This document shows positions 9,731 to 18,592 of a stretch of 64,000 nt of DNA, piece after piece. Source of the DNA: Brumimicrobium sp051745635 (lineage in GTDB: Bacteria > Bacteroidota > Bacteroidia > Flavobacteriales_D > Crocinitomicaceae); NCBI GenBank assembly GCA_051745635.1, contig JBNJEH010000005.1, positions 12,721 through 76,720 on the forward strand. The letters run 5' to 3'. Under the pieces are notes generated by a model, which had not been told where the DNA came from, ran no database searches, and saw nothing but the letters and a program-made list of their open reading frames with translations. The translations under genes were made by a program, and so were the position numbers. Numbering within the stretch: position 1 is the first letter of the stretch; the number at the start of each line of letters is the position of its first letter.

Positions 9731-10799
9731 AACTTACGACTAATGATTCGCTGTTTGGATGTGCCTGACACGTCAATACATATCCTTCCTCAATTTCACT
9801 GTCCGTCAATGAAAAGTTTTTGTCCATCGTAGCTGCTCCTTCCAGAATTTTAGCTTTACACGTACAACAAACACCTCCACGGCAAGAAAATGGGGCATCG
9901 ACGCCATGAACTTCTGCTTCTTCCAGTATTGTTCCGCCGTCGGTAGCTAACTCAAATTTTTCTTCTTCTTCATCGAGAATTACAGTCACTTTCGAACGAC
10001 CGGAAAATTCGGCAACTGACTCCTTTTGTTTGGATTCCATCAATGTAGGTGTCGAAAACAATTCATAAAAAATCTTTTCTTCAGGCACTCCAAATGTTTT
10101 CAATTCGTCAATAATATTGATAATCATTTCTTCCGGACCACAAATGTAAAACCCTTTCGATTTCAGAATATTCAAATCTGATTTGATCAAGCTGCGCACT
10201 TTATCCGCATTCATCCTTCCGTGGTCAAAACCTTCTTTTTCCTGGCGAGATAGTAAATGGTGAACATCGACATTCTCCATAGCTTCCAGTTCATCGTAAA
10301 ACATGATGCTTTCGTCATTTTTATTGCCATAAAACATCTTTAGTTTAGCATCCTGCGCACGATTAAAAAATTTGGCAATTGACAGAATAGGCGTAATACC
10401 ACTTCCTGCTGCAAAGGCTACATAAGGTCCATCGGCTTTTGAAACAGTAAAGTTTCCCATCGGGGCTGAAAGTACGACTTCATCACCTTCTTTTGCTTCT
10501 TCGTTCAACCAGGTTGACACTTTGCCATCGTCGACTTTCTTTACACCGATAGCCAGTGGCTCTTTAATTCCGCTGCAGATGGAATATGAACGAGTGAACA
10601 TCTCCCCCTCGATTTCGCGCTTGATGTTGACGTATTGACCCGGCATAAAAGAAAAATCCATTTTATACTTTCCAGGAATATCGAAAGTTACCTTTACGGC
10701 ATCCTTTGTCAGCCGCTCAATTTTATCTATTTTCAGGCGGAAACCACTTTCTTTTTTTTCCTCCTTTTTTTTACCAAATAATTTATCTAAAAATCCCAT
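9720..10799 (-). CDS. paaE: Phenylacetyl-CoA epoxidase reductase subunit PaaE, copy 1
   Basis: 359 residues. An FNR-type FAD domain (RSYS at 70-73) and an NAD(P)-binding motif (AGSGITP, 131-137) come first. A C-terminal plant-type [2Fe-2S] ferredoxin domain follows, with C306-x4-C311-x2-C314 and C344. This is the PaaE architecture, passing electrons from NADPH to the di-iron PaaA subunit. The N-terminus carries a lysine-rich extension (LFGKKKEEKKES) before the FAD domain, which copy 2 lacks. It follows copy 2 by 9 bases and overlaps the SDR gene by 11 bases, so the three genes form one minus-strand operon. Because two paralogues are present, one may serve another oxygenase. Confidence 0.88.
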   Translation of the reverse strand: MGFLDKLFGKKKEEKKESGFRLKIDKIERLTKDAVKVTFDIPGKYKMDFSFMPGQYVNIKREIEGEMFTRSYSICSGIKEPLAIGVKKVDDGKVSTWLNEEAKEGDEVVLSAPMGNFTVSKADGPYVAFAAGSGITPILSIAKFFNRAQDAKLKMFYGNKNDESIMFYDELEAMENVDVHHLLSRQEKEGFDHGRMNADKVRSLIKSDLNILKSKGFYICGPEEMIINIIDELKTFGVPEEKIFYELFSTPTLMESKQKESVAEFSGRSKVTVILDEEEEKFELATDGGTILEEAEVHGVDAPFSCRGGVCCTCKAKILEGAATMDKNFSLTDSEIEEGYVLTCQAHPNSESLVVSYDE

Positions 10800-10808
10800 A
10801 ATTTCGTT

Positions 10809-11885
10809 TTAATCGTCATAAGATACAATCAACTCGTCACTTGTTGGATGCGACTGACAGGTCAGGATATAACCATCTTCAACTTCATCGTCTTCTAAGG
10901 CATAGTTGACATCCATCTTCGCTGTTCCTTTCATTACTCTGGCCCGACAAGTGCAACAAACCCCACCTTTGCAGGAGAACGGTACGTCCGCACCAGCTTT
11001 TTGCGCTGCTTCCAATATACTGTCCCCATCCGAATCCAAATCTAACAATGTCTCCTCACCGTCCAGAATGACTTTTACGTTCGCATCGATGCGCGGTCCT
11101 TGTTCACGGTGTTCCACCTTTCTTTTTTGATCGTTTTGTCCCGGGGTAGTAAACAACTCAAAACGTACCTTGTTCTCATCGTAGCCAAGTTCACCGTATG
11201 CGTCTTTAACAGCATAGATGATGGGTTCCGGACCACATACAAAGATTTCATCGACATTGCCCTGCTGAAAAAAAGCATGATGGATATTCAAAATCCGATC
11301 TTTGTCAAGACGACCGTCCTGCAGTCGATTACCAATTTTTTCCCTACTAAAAACGTGCAGCACGCTAAAACGATCCATATAGACATTTTTCAAGTCTTCT
11401 ATAGCTTCGCGAAAGATCACACTATCCAACGATTTATTTCCATAGACGAGAGCAACTTCACTTTCGGGTGCTGTGTGCAAAATGGATTTGATCAATGCGA
11501 TGACGGGAGTAATGCCACTTCCCGCTGCAAAAAACAGGAAAGACTTCGCCGTTGAAGCGTCAAATTCAGTCGTAAATCCACCAATCGGCGTCATCACATT
11601 TAACACATCTCCTTCCCGGAGCACTTCATTGGCAAAAGTTGAGAATTTTCCGTCGGGTACCTTTTTTACCGCTACGCGCAATTCATTTTCGTGTTCTCCC
11701 GAACATATCGAGTACGATCTTCGAATATCTTCACCATCGATATCCGTTCTCAACGTAAGATACTGACCTGCATCGTAGGCATATTCTGCTTTCAGTTCAT
11801 CAGGAACTTCAAATGCGATAGAAACGGTATCCTCAGTTTCCTGTCGAATATCACAAACGCGCAATTCATGAAAAGTTGGCTTCAT
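10809..11885 (-). CDS. paaE: Phenylacetyl-CoA epoxidase reductase subunit PaaE, copy 2
   Basis: 358 residues with the same domain order as its neighbour: FAD domain with RRSYSICSGE, NAD(P) domain with AAGSGITPVIA, and a C-terminal ferredoxin domain with C305-x4-C310-x2-C313 and C343. It is the first gene of the minus-strand operon and is divergent from paaA across a ~210-base spacer. The position next to paaABCD makes it a good candidate for the dedicated epoxidase reductase. The pair is clearly paralogous but substantially diverged in the loops, so it is an old rather than a recent duplication. Confidence 0.88.
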   Translation of the reverse strand: MKPTFHELRVCDIRQETEDTVSIAFEVPDELKAEYAYDAGQYLTLRTDIDGEDIRRSYSICSGEHENELRVAVKKVPDGKFSTFANEVLREGDVLNVMTPIGGFTTEFDASTAKSFLFFAAGSGITPVIALIKSILHTAPESEVALVYGNKSLDSVIFREAIEDLKNVYMDRFSVLHVFSREKIGNRLQDGRLDKDRILNIHHAFFQQGNVDEIFVCGPEPIIYAVKDAYGELGYDENKVRFELFTTPGQNDQKRKVEHREQGPRIDANVKVILDGEETLLDLDSDGDSILEAAQKAGADVPFSCKGGVCCTCRARVMKGTAKMDVNYALEDDEVEDGYILTCQSHPTSDELIVSYDD

Positions 11886-11908
11886 ACGTTATTTTTATTG
11901 AGTATCGG

Positions 11909-11916
11909 CAAAATTA
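11909..11916 (-). promoter_or_regulatory. -7 promoter box of the paaE-paaE-SDR operon
   Basis: Read on the minus strand the site is TAATTTTG, matching the Bacteroidota -7 consensus TAnnTTTG, 23 bases before the ATG at 11885. No clear -33 TTG was found at the usual distance. Confidence 0.5.
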
Positions 11917-11979
11917 ACAACTCTACGGAGTTATTTTTGGTTTTTACGTCAAAAAAATGTATTTTCAATCAAGTAAAAA

Positions 11980-11993
11980 ATGACAGATGTCAT
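11980..11993. promoter_or_regulatory. Candidate operator palindrome between paaE and paaA
   Basis: ATGACA-GA-TGTCAT is a 14-bp palindrome in the divergent spacer, and a further half-site TGACA lies at 12000-12004. Paa operons are commonly controlled by a TetR- or GntR-type repressor; none is encoded in this window. Assignment as an operator is inference. Confidence 0.4.
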
Positions 11994-12027
11994 AGAAAGT
12001 GACAAAACCAGAAAGGAAATAAATTGT

Positions 12028-12035
12028 TAAATTTG
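12028..12035 (+). promoter_or_regulatory. -7 promoter box for paaABCD
   Basis: TAAATTTG matches TAnnTTTG and lies 64 bases before the paaA start codon, just downstream of the candidate operator. Confidence 0.45.
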
Positions 12036-12098
12036 TACAACACCATTGTTGGTAGCTTCTGATAAGGAACTTTCAAGCGATGAATTAATTGATGAGAC

Positions 12099-13052
12099 AT
12101 GGAAGAAAAAGATTTAAAGACATTAGAGCACGAATTTCAGGAAAAGATTGATAACGAGATCAAAATCGAGCCGAAGGATTGGATGCCCGACGCTTACCGT
12201 GATACATTGATTCGTCAGATTTCACAGCATGCGCACTCGGAAATTGTAGGACAGTTACCTGAAGGAAACTGGGTGACGCGCGCTCCCAATTTGCGAAGAA
12301 AAGCCGTTTTATTGGCCAAAATACAAGATGAAGCTGGTCATGGTTTGTATTTGTACAGCGCTGTCGAAACCCTCGGTGCCGATCGCGAAGACACCATCGA
12401 CGATTTACACTCAGGCAAGGCTAAATACTCGAGTATATTCAATTATCCAAGTCTTACCTGGGCTGACATGGGTATGATAGGTTGGCTGGTAGATGGTGCT
12501 GCGATCATGAATCAAGTTCCATTATGTCGTTGTTCATACGGACCTTATGCTCGTGCCATGGTACGCGTCTGTAAAGAGGAGTCTTTTCACCAGCGACAGG
12601 GTTTTGAAATTGTAGCGCAACTGGCAAAGGGAACTCCTGCGCAGCGCGAGATGGCACAGGAATCACTCAACAGATGGTGGTGGCCTTCTCTGATGATGTT
12701 TGGTCCAAACGACGCGGATTCCAAGCATACTGAACAATCGATGAACTGGAAAATCAAACGTCATACAAATGATGAACTCCGCCAAATGTTCGTCGACGTC
12801 ACTGTTCCTCAAGCTGAACAAATCGGACTTGAAATACCCGATAAAGATCTGAAATTTAACGAGGAGACAGGTCATTATGACTTTGGAGAAATTAATTGGG
12901 ATGAGTTCTGGCAAGTTGTCAAAGGCTATGGTCCTTGCAACAAAGAGCGTGTAGAAGCGCGCAAAAAAGCAAAAGAAGAAGGAATGTGGATCCGCGAAGC
13001 AGCCAATGCGTATGCCGAAAAACGAGCAGCGCGCAAGAAAAAGGCTTCGTAG
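12099..13052 (+). CDS. paaA: 1,2-phenylacetyl-CoA epoxidase, catalytic subunit PaaA
   Basis: 317 residues, the usual length. This is the di-iron monooxygenase subunit that epoxidises the ring of phenylacetyl-CoA. Ligand motifs of the ferritin-like fold are visible: E78-x2-H81 in QDEAGH and the second E-x2-H motif E161-H164 in KEESFH. First gene of a paaABCD operon and followed by paaB after 53 bases. Identification is firm from its motifs and from the order of the next three genes. Confidence 0.96.
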   Translation: MEEKDLKTLEHEFQEKIDNEIKIEPKDWMPDAYRDTLIRQISQHAHSEIVGQLPEGNWVTRAPNLRRKAVLLAKIQDEAGHGLYLYSAVETLGADREDTIDDLHSGKAKYSSIFNYPSLTWADMGMIGWLVDGAAIMNQVPLCRCSYGPYARAMVRVCKEESFHQRQGFEIVAQLAKGTPAQREMAQESLNRWWWPSLMMFGPNDADSKHTEQSMNWKIKRHTNDELRQMFVDVTVPQAEQIGLEIPDKDLKFNEETGHYDFGEINWDEFWQVVKGYGPCNKERVEARKKAKEEGMWIREAANAYAEKRAARKKKAS

Positions 13053-13105
13053 ACAGCTAAAATACAGATGCGTTTATAGCATCGAATTACTTGAAATAAA
13101 AAATT

Positions 13106-13393
13106 ATGAGTAAAAAAGAATGGCCTCTATGGGAGGTATTTATTAGAAGTAAACAGGGATTAAGTCATAAACACGCGGGGAGTCTGCGCGCAGCTGACGC
13201 TGAAATGGCTATTAACAACGCCCGGGATGTCTACACGCGTCGCAGTGAAGGTGTGAGCATTTGGGTTGTCGAGTCCAACGCCGTCGTGGCATCTGATCCA
13301 TCTGAATCAGGTCCGCTCTTTGAACCGGCGAATTCGAAAGCCTACAGACACCCTACATTTTACGAAGTTCCGGACGGAATCAAACACATGTAA
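13106..13393 (+). CDS. paaB: 1,2-phenylacetyl-CoA epoxidase subunit PaaB
   Basis: 95 residues, matching the small PaaB family (start KEWPLWEVFIRSKQGLSHKHAGSL, end FYEVPDGIKHM). PaaB bridges PaaAC heterodimers in the epoxidase complex and has no catalytic centre of its own. It lies between paaA and paaC, 9 bases before the paaC ATG. Confidence 0.95.
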   Translation: MSKKEWPLWEVFIRSKQGLSHKHAGSLRAADAEMAINNARDVYTRRSEGVSIWVVESNAVVASDPSESGPLFEPANSKAYRHPTFYEVPDGIKHM

Positions 13394-13402
13394 TTGATTA
13401 AA

Positions 13403-14161
13403 ATGACGAAAGAAGAAGCTTTATTTGAATATTTGATTCGACGGGCGGATGACAGCCTTATTTTAGGACACCGTTTATCGGAATGGTGTGGTCACGGACC
13501 TATTCTCGAAGAAGACATTGCGCTCACCAATTTAGCACTTGACCTCGTTGGTCAGGCTACAGAATGGTTTCAATATGCCGCGGAAGTAGAGGGAAAAGAT
13601 CGCGATGAAGATGATCTCGCCTTTATGCGCATTGAAAGAGAGTACAAAAATGTACTTCTCGTCGAACAAACCAATGGCGATTTTGGAAAAACGATCGTTC
13701 GTCAGTTTCTGTTTGATCACTTCCAAAACCTATTATTTGAAAGATTGCTGGAGAGTAAAGATGAACAGATTGCTGCAATCGCGGCGAAGTCGATTAAGGA
13801 AGTGCGCTACCACCTCAAACATTCCAGTGAATGGGTTATTCGTCTCGGTGACGGAACGGAAGAATCACACGAACGCGTTCAGGAATCGTTGACAGACTTA
13901 TCACGATTTACGGAAGAACTCTTTTACCAGGATGAAGTAGAGCAACTATTGATCAAAGAGGGCATGATATGCGATACGGCTGATTTTAAAGATCAGTATT
14001 ATAAAAATATTCAAGCCGTTATTGACGAAGCAACGCTCACCTTACCCGAAAAACAATGGCAACTCGACGGCGGCCGTAAAGGCGTTCATTCCGAACATTT
14101 GGGCTTTCTTTTAACTGAACTGCAATATATGCAGCGCACCTATCCAGGCATGAAGTGGTAA
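13403..14161 (+). CDS. paaC: 1,2-phenylacetyl-CoA epoxidase structural subunit PaaC
   Basis: 252 residues from the ATG at 13403; a TTG three codons earlier is in frame but unlikely. PaaC is the inactive ferritin-like partner that binds PaaA. The YLIRRADDSLILGHRLSEWCGHGP start and the LDLVGQATEW segment are characteristic of the family. It sits directly behind paaB. A spacer of about 100 bases with ACTCTAA-type short repeats separates it from paaD. Confidence 0.95.
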   Translation: MTKEEALFEYLIRRADDSLILGHRLSEWCGHGPILEEDIALTNLALDLVGQATEWFQYAAEVEGKDRDEDDLAFMRIEREYKNVLLVEQTNGDFGKTIVRQFLFDHFQNLLFERLLESKDEQIAAIAAKSIKEVRYHLKHSSEWVIRLGDGTEESHERVQESLTDLSRFTEELFYQDEVEQLLIKEGMICDTADFKDQYYKNIQAVIDEATLTLPEKQWQLDGGRKGVHSEHLGFLLTELQYMQRTYPGMKW

Positions 14162-14262
14162 AGTGAGGAGGAAGTATCGGGTACTTAGTTTTGAGTTGAG
14201 CGTTTAGAGTCTCGAGCTATAAAACCCTGAACTCTAAGCTTTTAATTCTAATCTCTAAAATG

Positions 14263-14757
14263 ATGACAAAAGACATTACAGCAGAAGATATTTGGGAATT
14301 CCTGGAGGATGTTAAAGATCCGGAGGTTCCGGTGTTGACTGTTGTTGATCTGGGCGTTGTACGGGAAATCAACCACATTGAAAATGATCACTGGCAGATT
14401 ATTATTACGCCGACATACTCGGGGTGTCCGGCAATGCAAGTCATCGAAGAAGATATTAAAGAGCGGCTCGAAGAAGAAGGATTAAAAATTGATGTAAAAC
14501 TCGTCCTCCATCCAGCCTGGACGACAGATTGGCTCAGCGAAAAAGGAAAAGAGAAACTCGAAGCATACGGGATTGCGCCTCCACAGGATGAAGCAGATAA
14601 ATCTGTGCTCTTTGGAGAAAAGACCATTGTCCCCTGTCCGAAATGCAAGTCAAAAAACACAAAATTGGTTTCTCAATTCGGTTCGACGGCTTGCAAAGCG
14701 CATTATCAATGCCTCGATTGCCAGGAACCGTTCGATTATTTTAAATGCTTGAAATAA
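14263..14757 (+). CDS. paaD: Phenylacetate degradation protein PaaD (Fe-S assembly type)
   Basis: About 164 residues; the ATG at 14260 immediately before is an equal candidate. The N-terminal ~110 residues form an SufT/MIP18-like DUF59 domain (LEDVKDPEVPVLTVVDLGVV, YSGCPAM). The C-terminus is a zinc ribbon with CPKCKSK and CLDC. PaaD is thought to help mature the iron or Fe-S cofactors of the epoxidase. It ends the paaABCD operon. No other paa genes (paaG, paaZ, paaK) follow, so the rest of the pathway must be encoded elsewhere. Confidence 0.93.
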   Translation: MTKDITAEDIWEFLEDVKDPEVPVLTVVDLGVVREINHIENDHWQIIITPTYSGCPAMQVIEEDIKERLEEEGLKIDVKLVLHPAWTTDWLSEKGKEKLEAYGIAPPQDEADKSVLFGEKTIVPCPKCKSKNTKLVSQFGSTACKAHYQCLDCQEPFDYFKCLK

Positions 14758-14813
14758 GCGTTTACCTTAATACTACCAGATAATTAGTTGGATTTAGTAT
14801 CACAGTTCATTCT

Positions 14814-15110
14814 CTACCTGGAATCGTGGATTTTCAATTTATTCCTCGTGATTCTCAACTCTTCCTGCAAGTCATCAATTTGACCGAGCAGATGATGAAT
14901 CACATCAATCCCTTCAAGATTAATATTTAAATCGTAGTAAAAATGTATAACTCTTTCTAATCGTTTGAGATGATCTATGGAAATATAAGACTGATCATCT
15001 ACGATCACGATTTCAATCAAGCCATGATCTTCGAGCTCGTGTACAAAGGAAAATTCTACTTCCAGTTGAGCGCAGCATCTTTCGACGCGTACCAAATTAT
15101 TTGTTTCCAT
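14814..15110 (-). CDS. cbpM: Chaperone modulator CbpM-like protein
   Basis: 98 residues with a MerR-like helix-turn-helix core (FVHELEDHGLIEIV...YISIDHLKRLERVIHFYYDLNINLEGI) and a C-terminal coiled coil (LLGQIDDLQEELRITRNKL). This is the CbpM form, which binds the J domain of CbpA and inhibits it. The start overlaps the end of the cbpA-like gene by 14 bases, so the two are translated together, as in the E. coli cbpAM operon. A small MerR regulator is the alternative, but the neighbour argues for CbpM. Confidence 0.85.
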   Translation of the reverse strand: METNNLVRVERCCAQLEVEFSFVHELEDHGLIEIVIVDDQSYISIDHLKRLERVIHFYYDLNINLEGIDVIHHLLGQIDDLQEELRITRNKLKIHDSR

Positions 15111-15996
15111 GCTCTCTGAGTTGTTTTAATTCTTCAAATAATGCTTTTTCCTTTTCGGATAGTCGAGTGGGCAGGTTCACGGCGTACGTTACATACAAAT
15201 CACCAAATTCTCCCGCTTTTTTATAAACGGGGAACCCCTTCCCTTTTAATTTCACTTTTGTCCCGGGTTGCGTTCCAGGCGCCACTTTTAACTTCACTTT
15301 TCCGTCGAAAGTATCAACAGTAACATCGCCGCCGAGCAAAGCAGTGTATAAATCCAATTCCACTGTCGTGTACAGACTACTTCCATCTCTTTTGAATTTG
15401 GTGTCGTTGATTATAGAAAACGTAATGTAGAGGTCTCCGTTTGGTCCTCCATTCACACCCGGAGCACCATGTCCGCTAATTTTAATTACCTGACCGTCTT
15501 CAATCCCAGCCGGGAACGTCAGGCGTATATTCTTACCATTAACGGTGAGCGTTTGCTTCTGCGATTTATATACATCGCTCAAGTTCAATTGTAATTCGGC
15601 ATTCAAGTCCTGCCCCCGGAATTTGGTTTGACCACCACTCGCTCCTCCGCCAAACATCGATTCAAAAAAGTCTGAAAAACCGCCAGAAAAATCGCCATAT
15701 TCTGATTGTGCCCCCGTGTTATAATGCTTTTGCTTTTGTCGTTGTTGTCGCGCTTTTTTAAACTCATCGGCGTGTTTCCAGTCCTTTCCAAACTCGTCGT
15801 ACTTCTTTCGTTTTTCGGGATCACTCAGCACCTCATGCGCCTCGTTTAACTGTTTAAACTTCTTTTCCGCTTCCTTGTTGTTGGGATTTAAATCGGGATG
15901 ATATTTTCTGGCCAACTTGCGATATGCCGATTTTATCTCCTTTTCAGAAGCTCCTTTGGAAAGGCCTAAAACTTTATAATAATCGATAAATTCCAT
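15097..15996 (-). CDS. cbpA: CbpA-type DnaJ co-chaperone
   Basis: 299 residues. A J domain occupies residues 1-70 with the HPD motif in RKYHPDLNP. It is followed by a linker rich in Q, K and G (RQQRQKQKHYN, GGGASGGQ) and two DnaJ C-terminal substrate-binding domains. The cysteine-rich zinc finger of true DnaJ is absent, which is why I call it CbpA. It stimulates the ATPase of DnaK, whose gene is at 30059. It forms an operon with cbpM. Confidence 0.92.
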   Translation of the reverse strand: MEFIDYYKVLGLSKGASEKEIKSAYRKLARKYHPDLNPNNKEAEKKFKQLNEAHEVLSDPEKRKKYDEFGKDWKHADEFKKARQQRQKQKHYNTGAQSEYGDFSGGFSDFFESMFGGGASGGQTKFRGQDLNAELQLNLSDVYKSQKQTLTVNGKNIRLTFPAGIEDGQVIKISGHGAPGVNGGPNGDLYITFSIINDTKFKRDGSSLYTTVELDLYTALLGGDVTVDTFDGKVKLKVAPGTQPGTKVKLKGKGFPVYKKAGEFGDLYVTYAVNLPTRLSEKEKALFEELKQLREHGNK

Positions 15997-16402
15997 ATTA
16001 TATTTTTAACGTTTTTAATGCTCGGCAACCTATTTCCCTTGCTGCAAAAAATAAATTTCGCCAAAATATTCTTCAATTACCAATTCTGTAATTGAGCTGA
16101 TGTAAGGTAAGCACTTTTTCATAAAACGTCCCTAACTTCGATCAATAATATTCCTGAGAATGATCAGTTCTGCTCGATAAAAATAGCTGAAGAAGGAATA
16201 ATTTTCGTATTGACTGATTCAGGTACGAAATCCGGGGGCTCAGCAGTCATTTTCGACTCGTACTTCGGGAATAACCGTTGCCGCTGATCAGATGTATTGT
16301 TATTTTTACAGGAGCCTCCCGTTGCGAAAGCATAGCTCAATCATAAAAATATTCATACTTCAATTTTATTTTGTATCTTCTGACATTCTAAAGACAGAAA
16401 AC
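15997..16402. other. Divergent spacer between cbpA and the copper ATPase
   Basis: About 400 bases with no convincing reading frame apart from an unlikely N-terminal extension of the ATPase. It contains the inverted repeat at 16073-16095 and should hold promoters for both directions. Confidence 0.45.
16073..16095. promoter_or_regulatory. Inverted repeat, possible operator
   Basis: TCAATTAC (16073-16080) and GTAATTGA (16088-16095) are perfect 8-bp arms with a 7-base spacer, in the spacer between cbpA and the copper ATPase. It does not match the CopY or CueR operator forms I know. No regulator gene is adjacent. Confidence 0.35.
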
Positions 16403-18400
16403 ATGAACGATCATCACGAACACGAAAAGGACAACCATAATCATGATCACAGCGATCACCACGCGCACATGATTGCAGATTTTCGAAAACGATTCTGGAT
16501 TTCGATCATCATAACAATCCCTATCGTCTTTTTAGCTCCGATGATTCAGGAATTGGCCGGGTACACGTTCCGTTTTCAGGGAGATCGATACGTACAATTT
16601 GGACTTTCATCTTTCATTTTTATTTACGGAGGGTGGCCTTTTTTAAAAGGACTGACAGATGAGATAAAGGATAAATCGCCGGGCATGATGACCTTGATTG
16701 CGCTGGCCATATTCGTCGCCTACCTCTACAGTTCGGCAGTTGTTTTCGGTTTAGATGGTAAAATTTTCTTTTGGGAGTTAGCGACATTAATTGACATCAT
16801 GCTCGTCGGACACTGGATTGAAATGAAATCCGTAATGGGAGCGTCAAACGCCTTACAGGAACTGGCTAAAATGATGCCTTCAGAAGCCCGGAAAATACTG
16901 GATGACGGCGAAACAAAAGCGATTGAAATCAGTGAGCTGAAAAACGATGATCAAATTCTCGTTCGTCCCGGTGAAAAGATTCCCGCTGATGGCGTAATCA
17001 CAGAAGGAGAAAGCCACGTGAATGAATCGATGTTAACGGGAGAATCGAAACCTGTGGGCAAGTCAAAAGATGATAAGGTTATCGCAGGATCGATGAACGA
17101 TAATGGAACCCTCACGATTAAGGTCGAAGGCATTGGAGATGATTCATATTTATCGAAGGTCATCGATATGGTCAAAACGGCACAAGAGACGAAGTCCAAA
17201 TCTCAAAACCTGGCCAATCGCGCCGCTGCCTGGCTCTTCTACGTGGCTCTTGGCGCTGGTATTATCACGTTCACCGTCTGGATGTTCCTCGGAGAAGCAT
17301 TTAATTTTGCACTGGAACGGACAGTAACTGTGATGATCATTTCCTGCCCACACGCCCTCGGGTTGGCCGTTCCGCTGGTCGCTGCTATTTCCACATCGGT
17401 ATCCGCAAAAAATGGTTTGCTCATCCGCAATCGCACCGCATTTGAGAATTCACGCCTCGTGACCACGATCATATTCGATAAAACGGGGACACTCACCAAA
17501 GGAGCTTTTGGTGTGACGCGCATCCAACCGTTGACCGACGACCTGGACAAAAATGCCCTGTTAAAAATAGCCGCTTCCGTGGAAAGTCATTCTGAACACC
17601 CGATTGCTGCGGGAATTGTCAAAAAAGCCAAAGCAGAAAACATTGAGTTGGACGAACCCCGGAACTTTAAAAATATTACGGGCAAGGGAATTCAAGCGAC
17701 AGTTCAACAAAAAGAAATAAGCATCGTAAGTCCGGGGTTCCTCAAAGAAAAAAATTACGAAGAACCTGAAGATGCCTTCCAGGACGAAACAGAGACAGTA
17801 GTTTTTGTGATCGCAGACGAACAACTGATCGGATTTATTGCGCTGGCAGATGAAATCAGAGAAGAAGCTTTTGACGCCATAAAAACACTTCGAAAAAAAG
17901 GACTAAAAATCGTTATGGCCACGGGAGATAATAAAAAAGTCGCCAAAGCCGTGAGTGAGCGCCTGGAACTGGATAACTTCTATGCGGAAGTTCTGCCTGA
18001 AGACAAGCAAAACATCATCAAAGACCTCCAGGAAAATGGTGAATTCGTGGCAATGACGGGCGACGGGGTAAATGACGCCCCTGCTCTTGCTCAAGCCAAT
18101 GTCGGTATAGCCGTCGGATCCGGTACTGATGTGGCCGCCGAGACCGCAGACATTATCCTGGTAGAAAGTAACCCTCAGGATATTGTGAACCTCATTTTGT
18201 TCGGTCGGGCAACCTATTCCAAAATGATGCAAAATCTCTGGTGGGCAGCGGGATATAATATCGTGGCACTGCCATTGGCTGCAGGCGTACTTTCCGGTGT
18301 TGGTATTATTTTGAGCCCCGCTGTCGGCGCCGTGCTGATGAGTTTGAGTACCGTCATTGTTGCCATCAACGCGCAACTCCTGTGTCGCTCCATGCATTAA
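16403..18400 (+). CDS. copB: CPH-type (CopB-like, P1B-3) copper-transporting P-type ATPase
   Basis: 665 residues from the ATG at 16403, chosen over an upstream TTG in the same frame because it puts a His-rich tail first (HHEHEKDNHNHDHSDHHAH). The membrane motif is C315-P-H, not CPC; CPH with a His-rich N-terminus marks the CopB/P1B-3 group, which exports Cu(II)/Cu(I) or Ag. TGES lies at 212-215, the phosphorylation site D359 in DKTGTLT, the SEHPIA nucleotide-binding motif follows, and GDGVNDAP is at 553-560. There is no ferredoxin-like heavy-metal-associated domain. It stands alone without a copper regulator or chaperone gene nearby. Substrate assignment rests on the motif only. Confidence 0.93.
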   Translation: MNDHHEHEKDNHNHDHSDHHAHMIADFRKRFWISIIITIPIVFLAPMIQELAGYTFRFQGDRYVQFGLSSFIFIYGGWPFLKGLTDEIKDKSPGMMTLIALAIFVAYLYSSAVVFGLDGKIFFWELATLIDIMLVGHWIEMKSVMGASNALQELAKMMPSEARKILDDGETKAIEISELKNDDQILVRPGEKIPADGVITEGESHVNESMLTGESKPVGKSKDDKVIAGSMNDNGTLTIKVEGIGDDSYLSKVIDMVKTAQETKSKSQNLANRAAAWLFYVALGAGIITFTVWMFLGEAFNFALERTVTVMIISCPHALGLAVPLVAAISTSVSAKNGLLIRNRTAFENSRLVTTIIFDKTGTLTKGAFGVTRIQPLTDDLDKNALLKIAASVESHSEHPIAAGIVKKAKAENIELDEPRNFKNITGKGIQATVQQKEISIVSPGFLKEKNYEEPEDAFQDETETVVFVIADEQLIGFIALADEIREEAFDAIKTLRKKGLKIVMATGDNKKVAKAVSERLELDNFYAEVLPEDKQNIIKDLQENGEFVAMTGDGVNDAPALAQANVGIAVGSGTDVAAETADIILVESNPQDIVNLILFGRATYSKMMQNLWWAAGYNIVALPLAAGVLSGVGIILSPAVGAVLMSLSTVIVAINAQLLCRSMH

Positions 18401-18592
18401 ACCGTGCGGATGCAAAGCTCTTGCCCAAATGTCGGATGCTGAGTTTTTTCCGCTAACGTCAACAGCTGCTTTCGAAGATAATCGTTCACGTGAAGCATGT
18501 CGCGCCCGGTCCAACAAAGTTTGTTTTTAACTTAACCGGAATCCGGACTGCGACCCTGTGCCTCATCAACTGCATTCCTCTGTGCTATGCAC

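Noticed and set aside
11100..11555. Plus-strand open frames opposite the second paaE gene
   Set aside because: They are antisense to a gene with all expected PaaE motifs and show no domain content.
17903..18517. Minus-strand open frame (204 codons) opposite the copper ATPase
   Set aside because: It overlaps the GDGVNDAP region of a clear P-type ATPase and has no recognisable motif.
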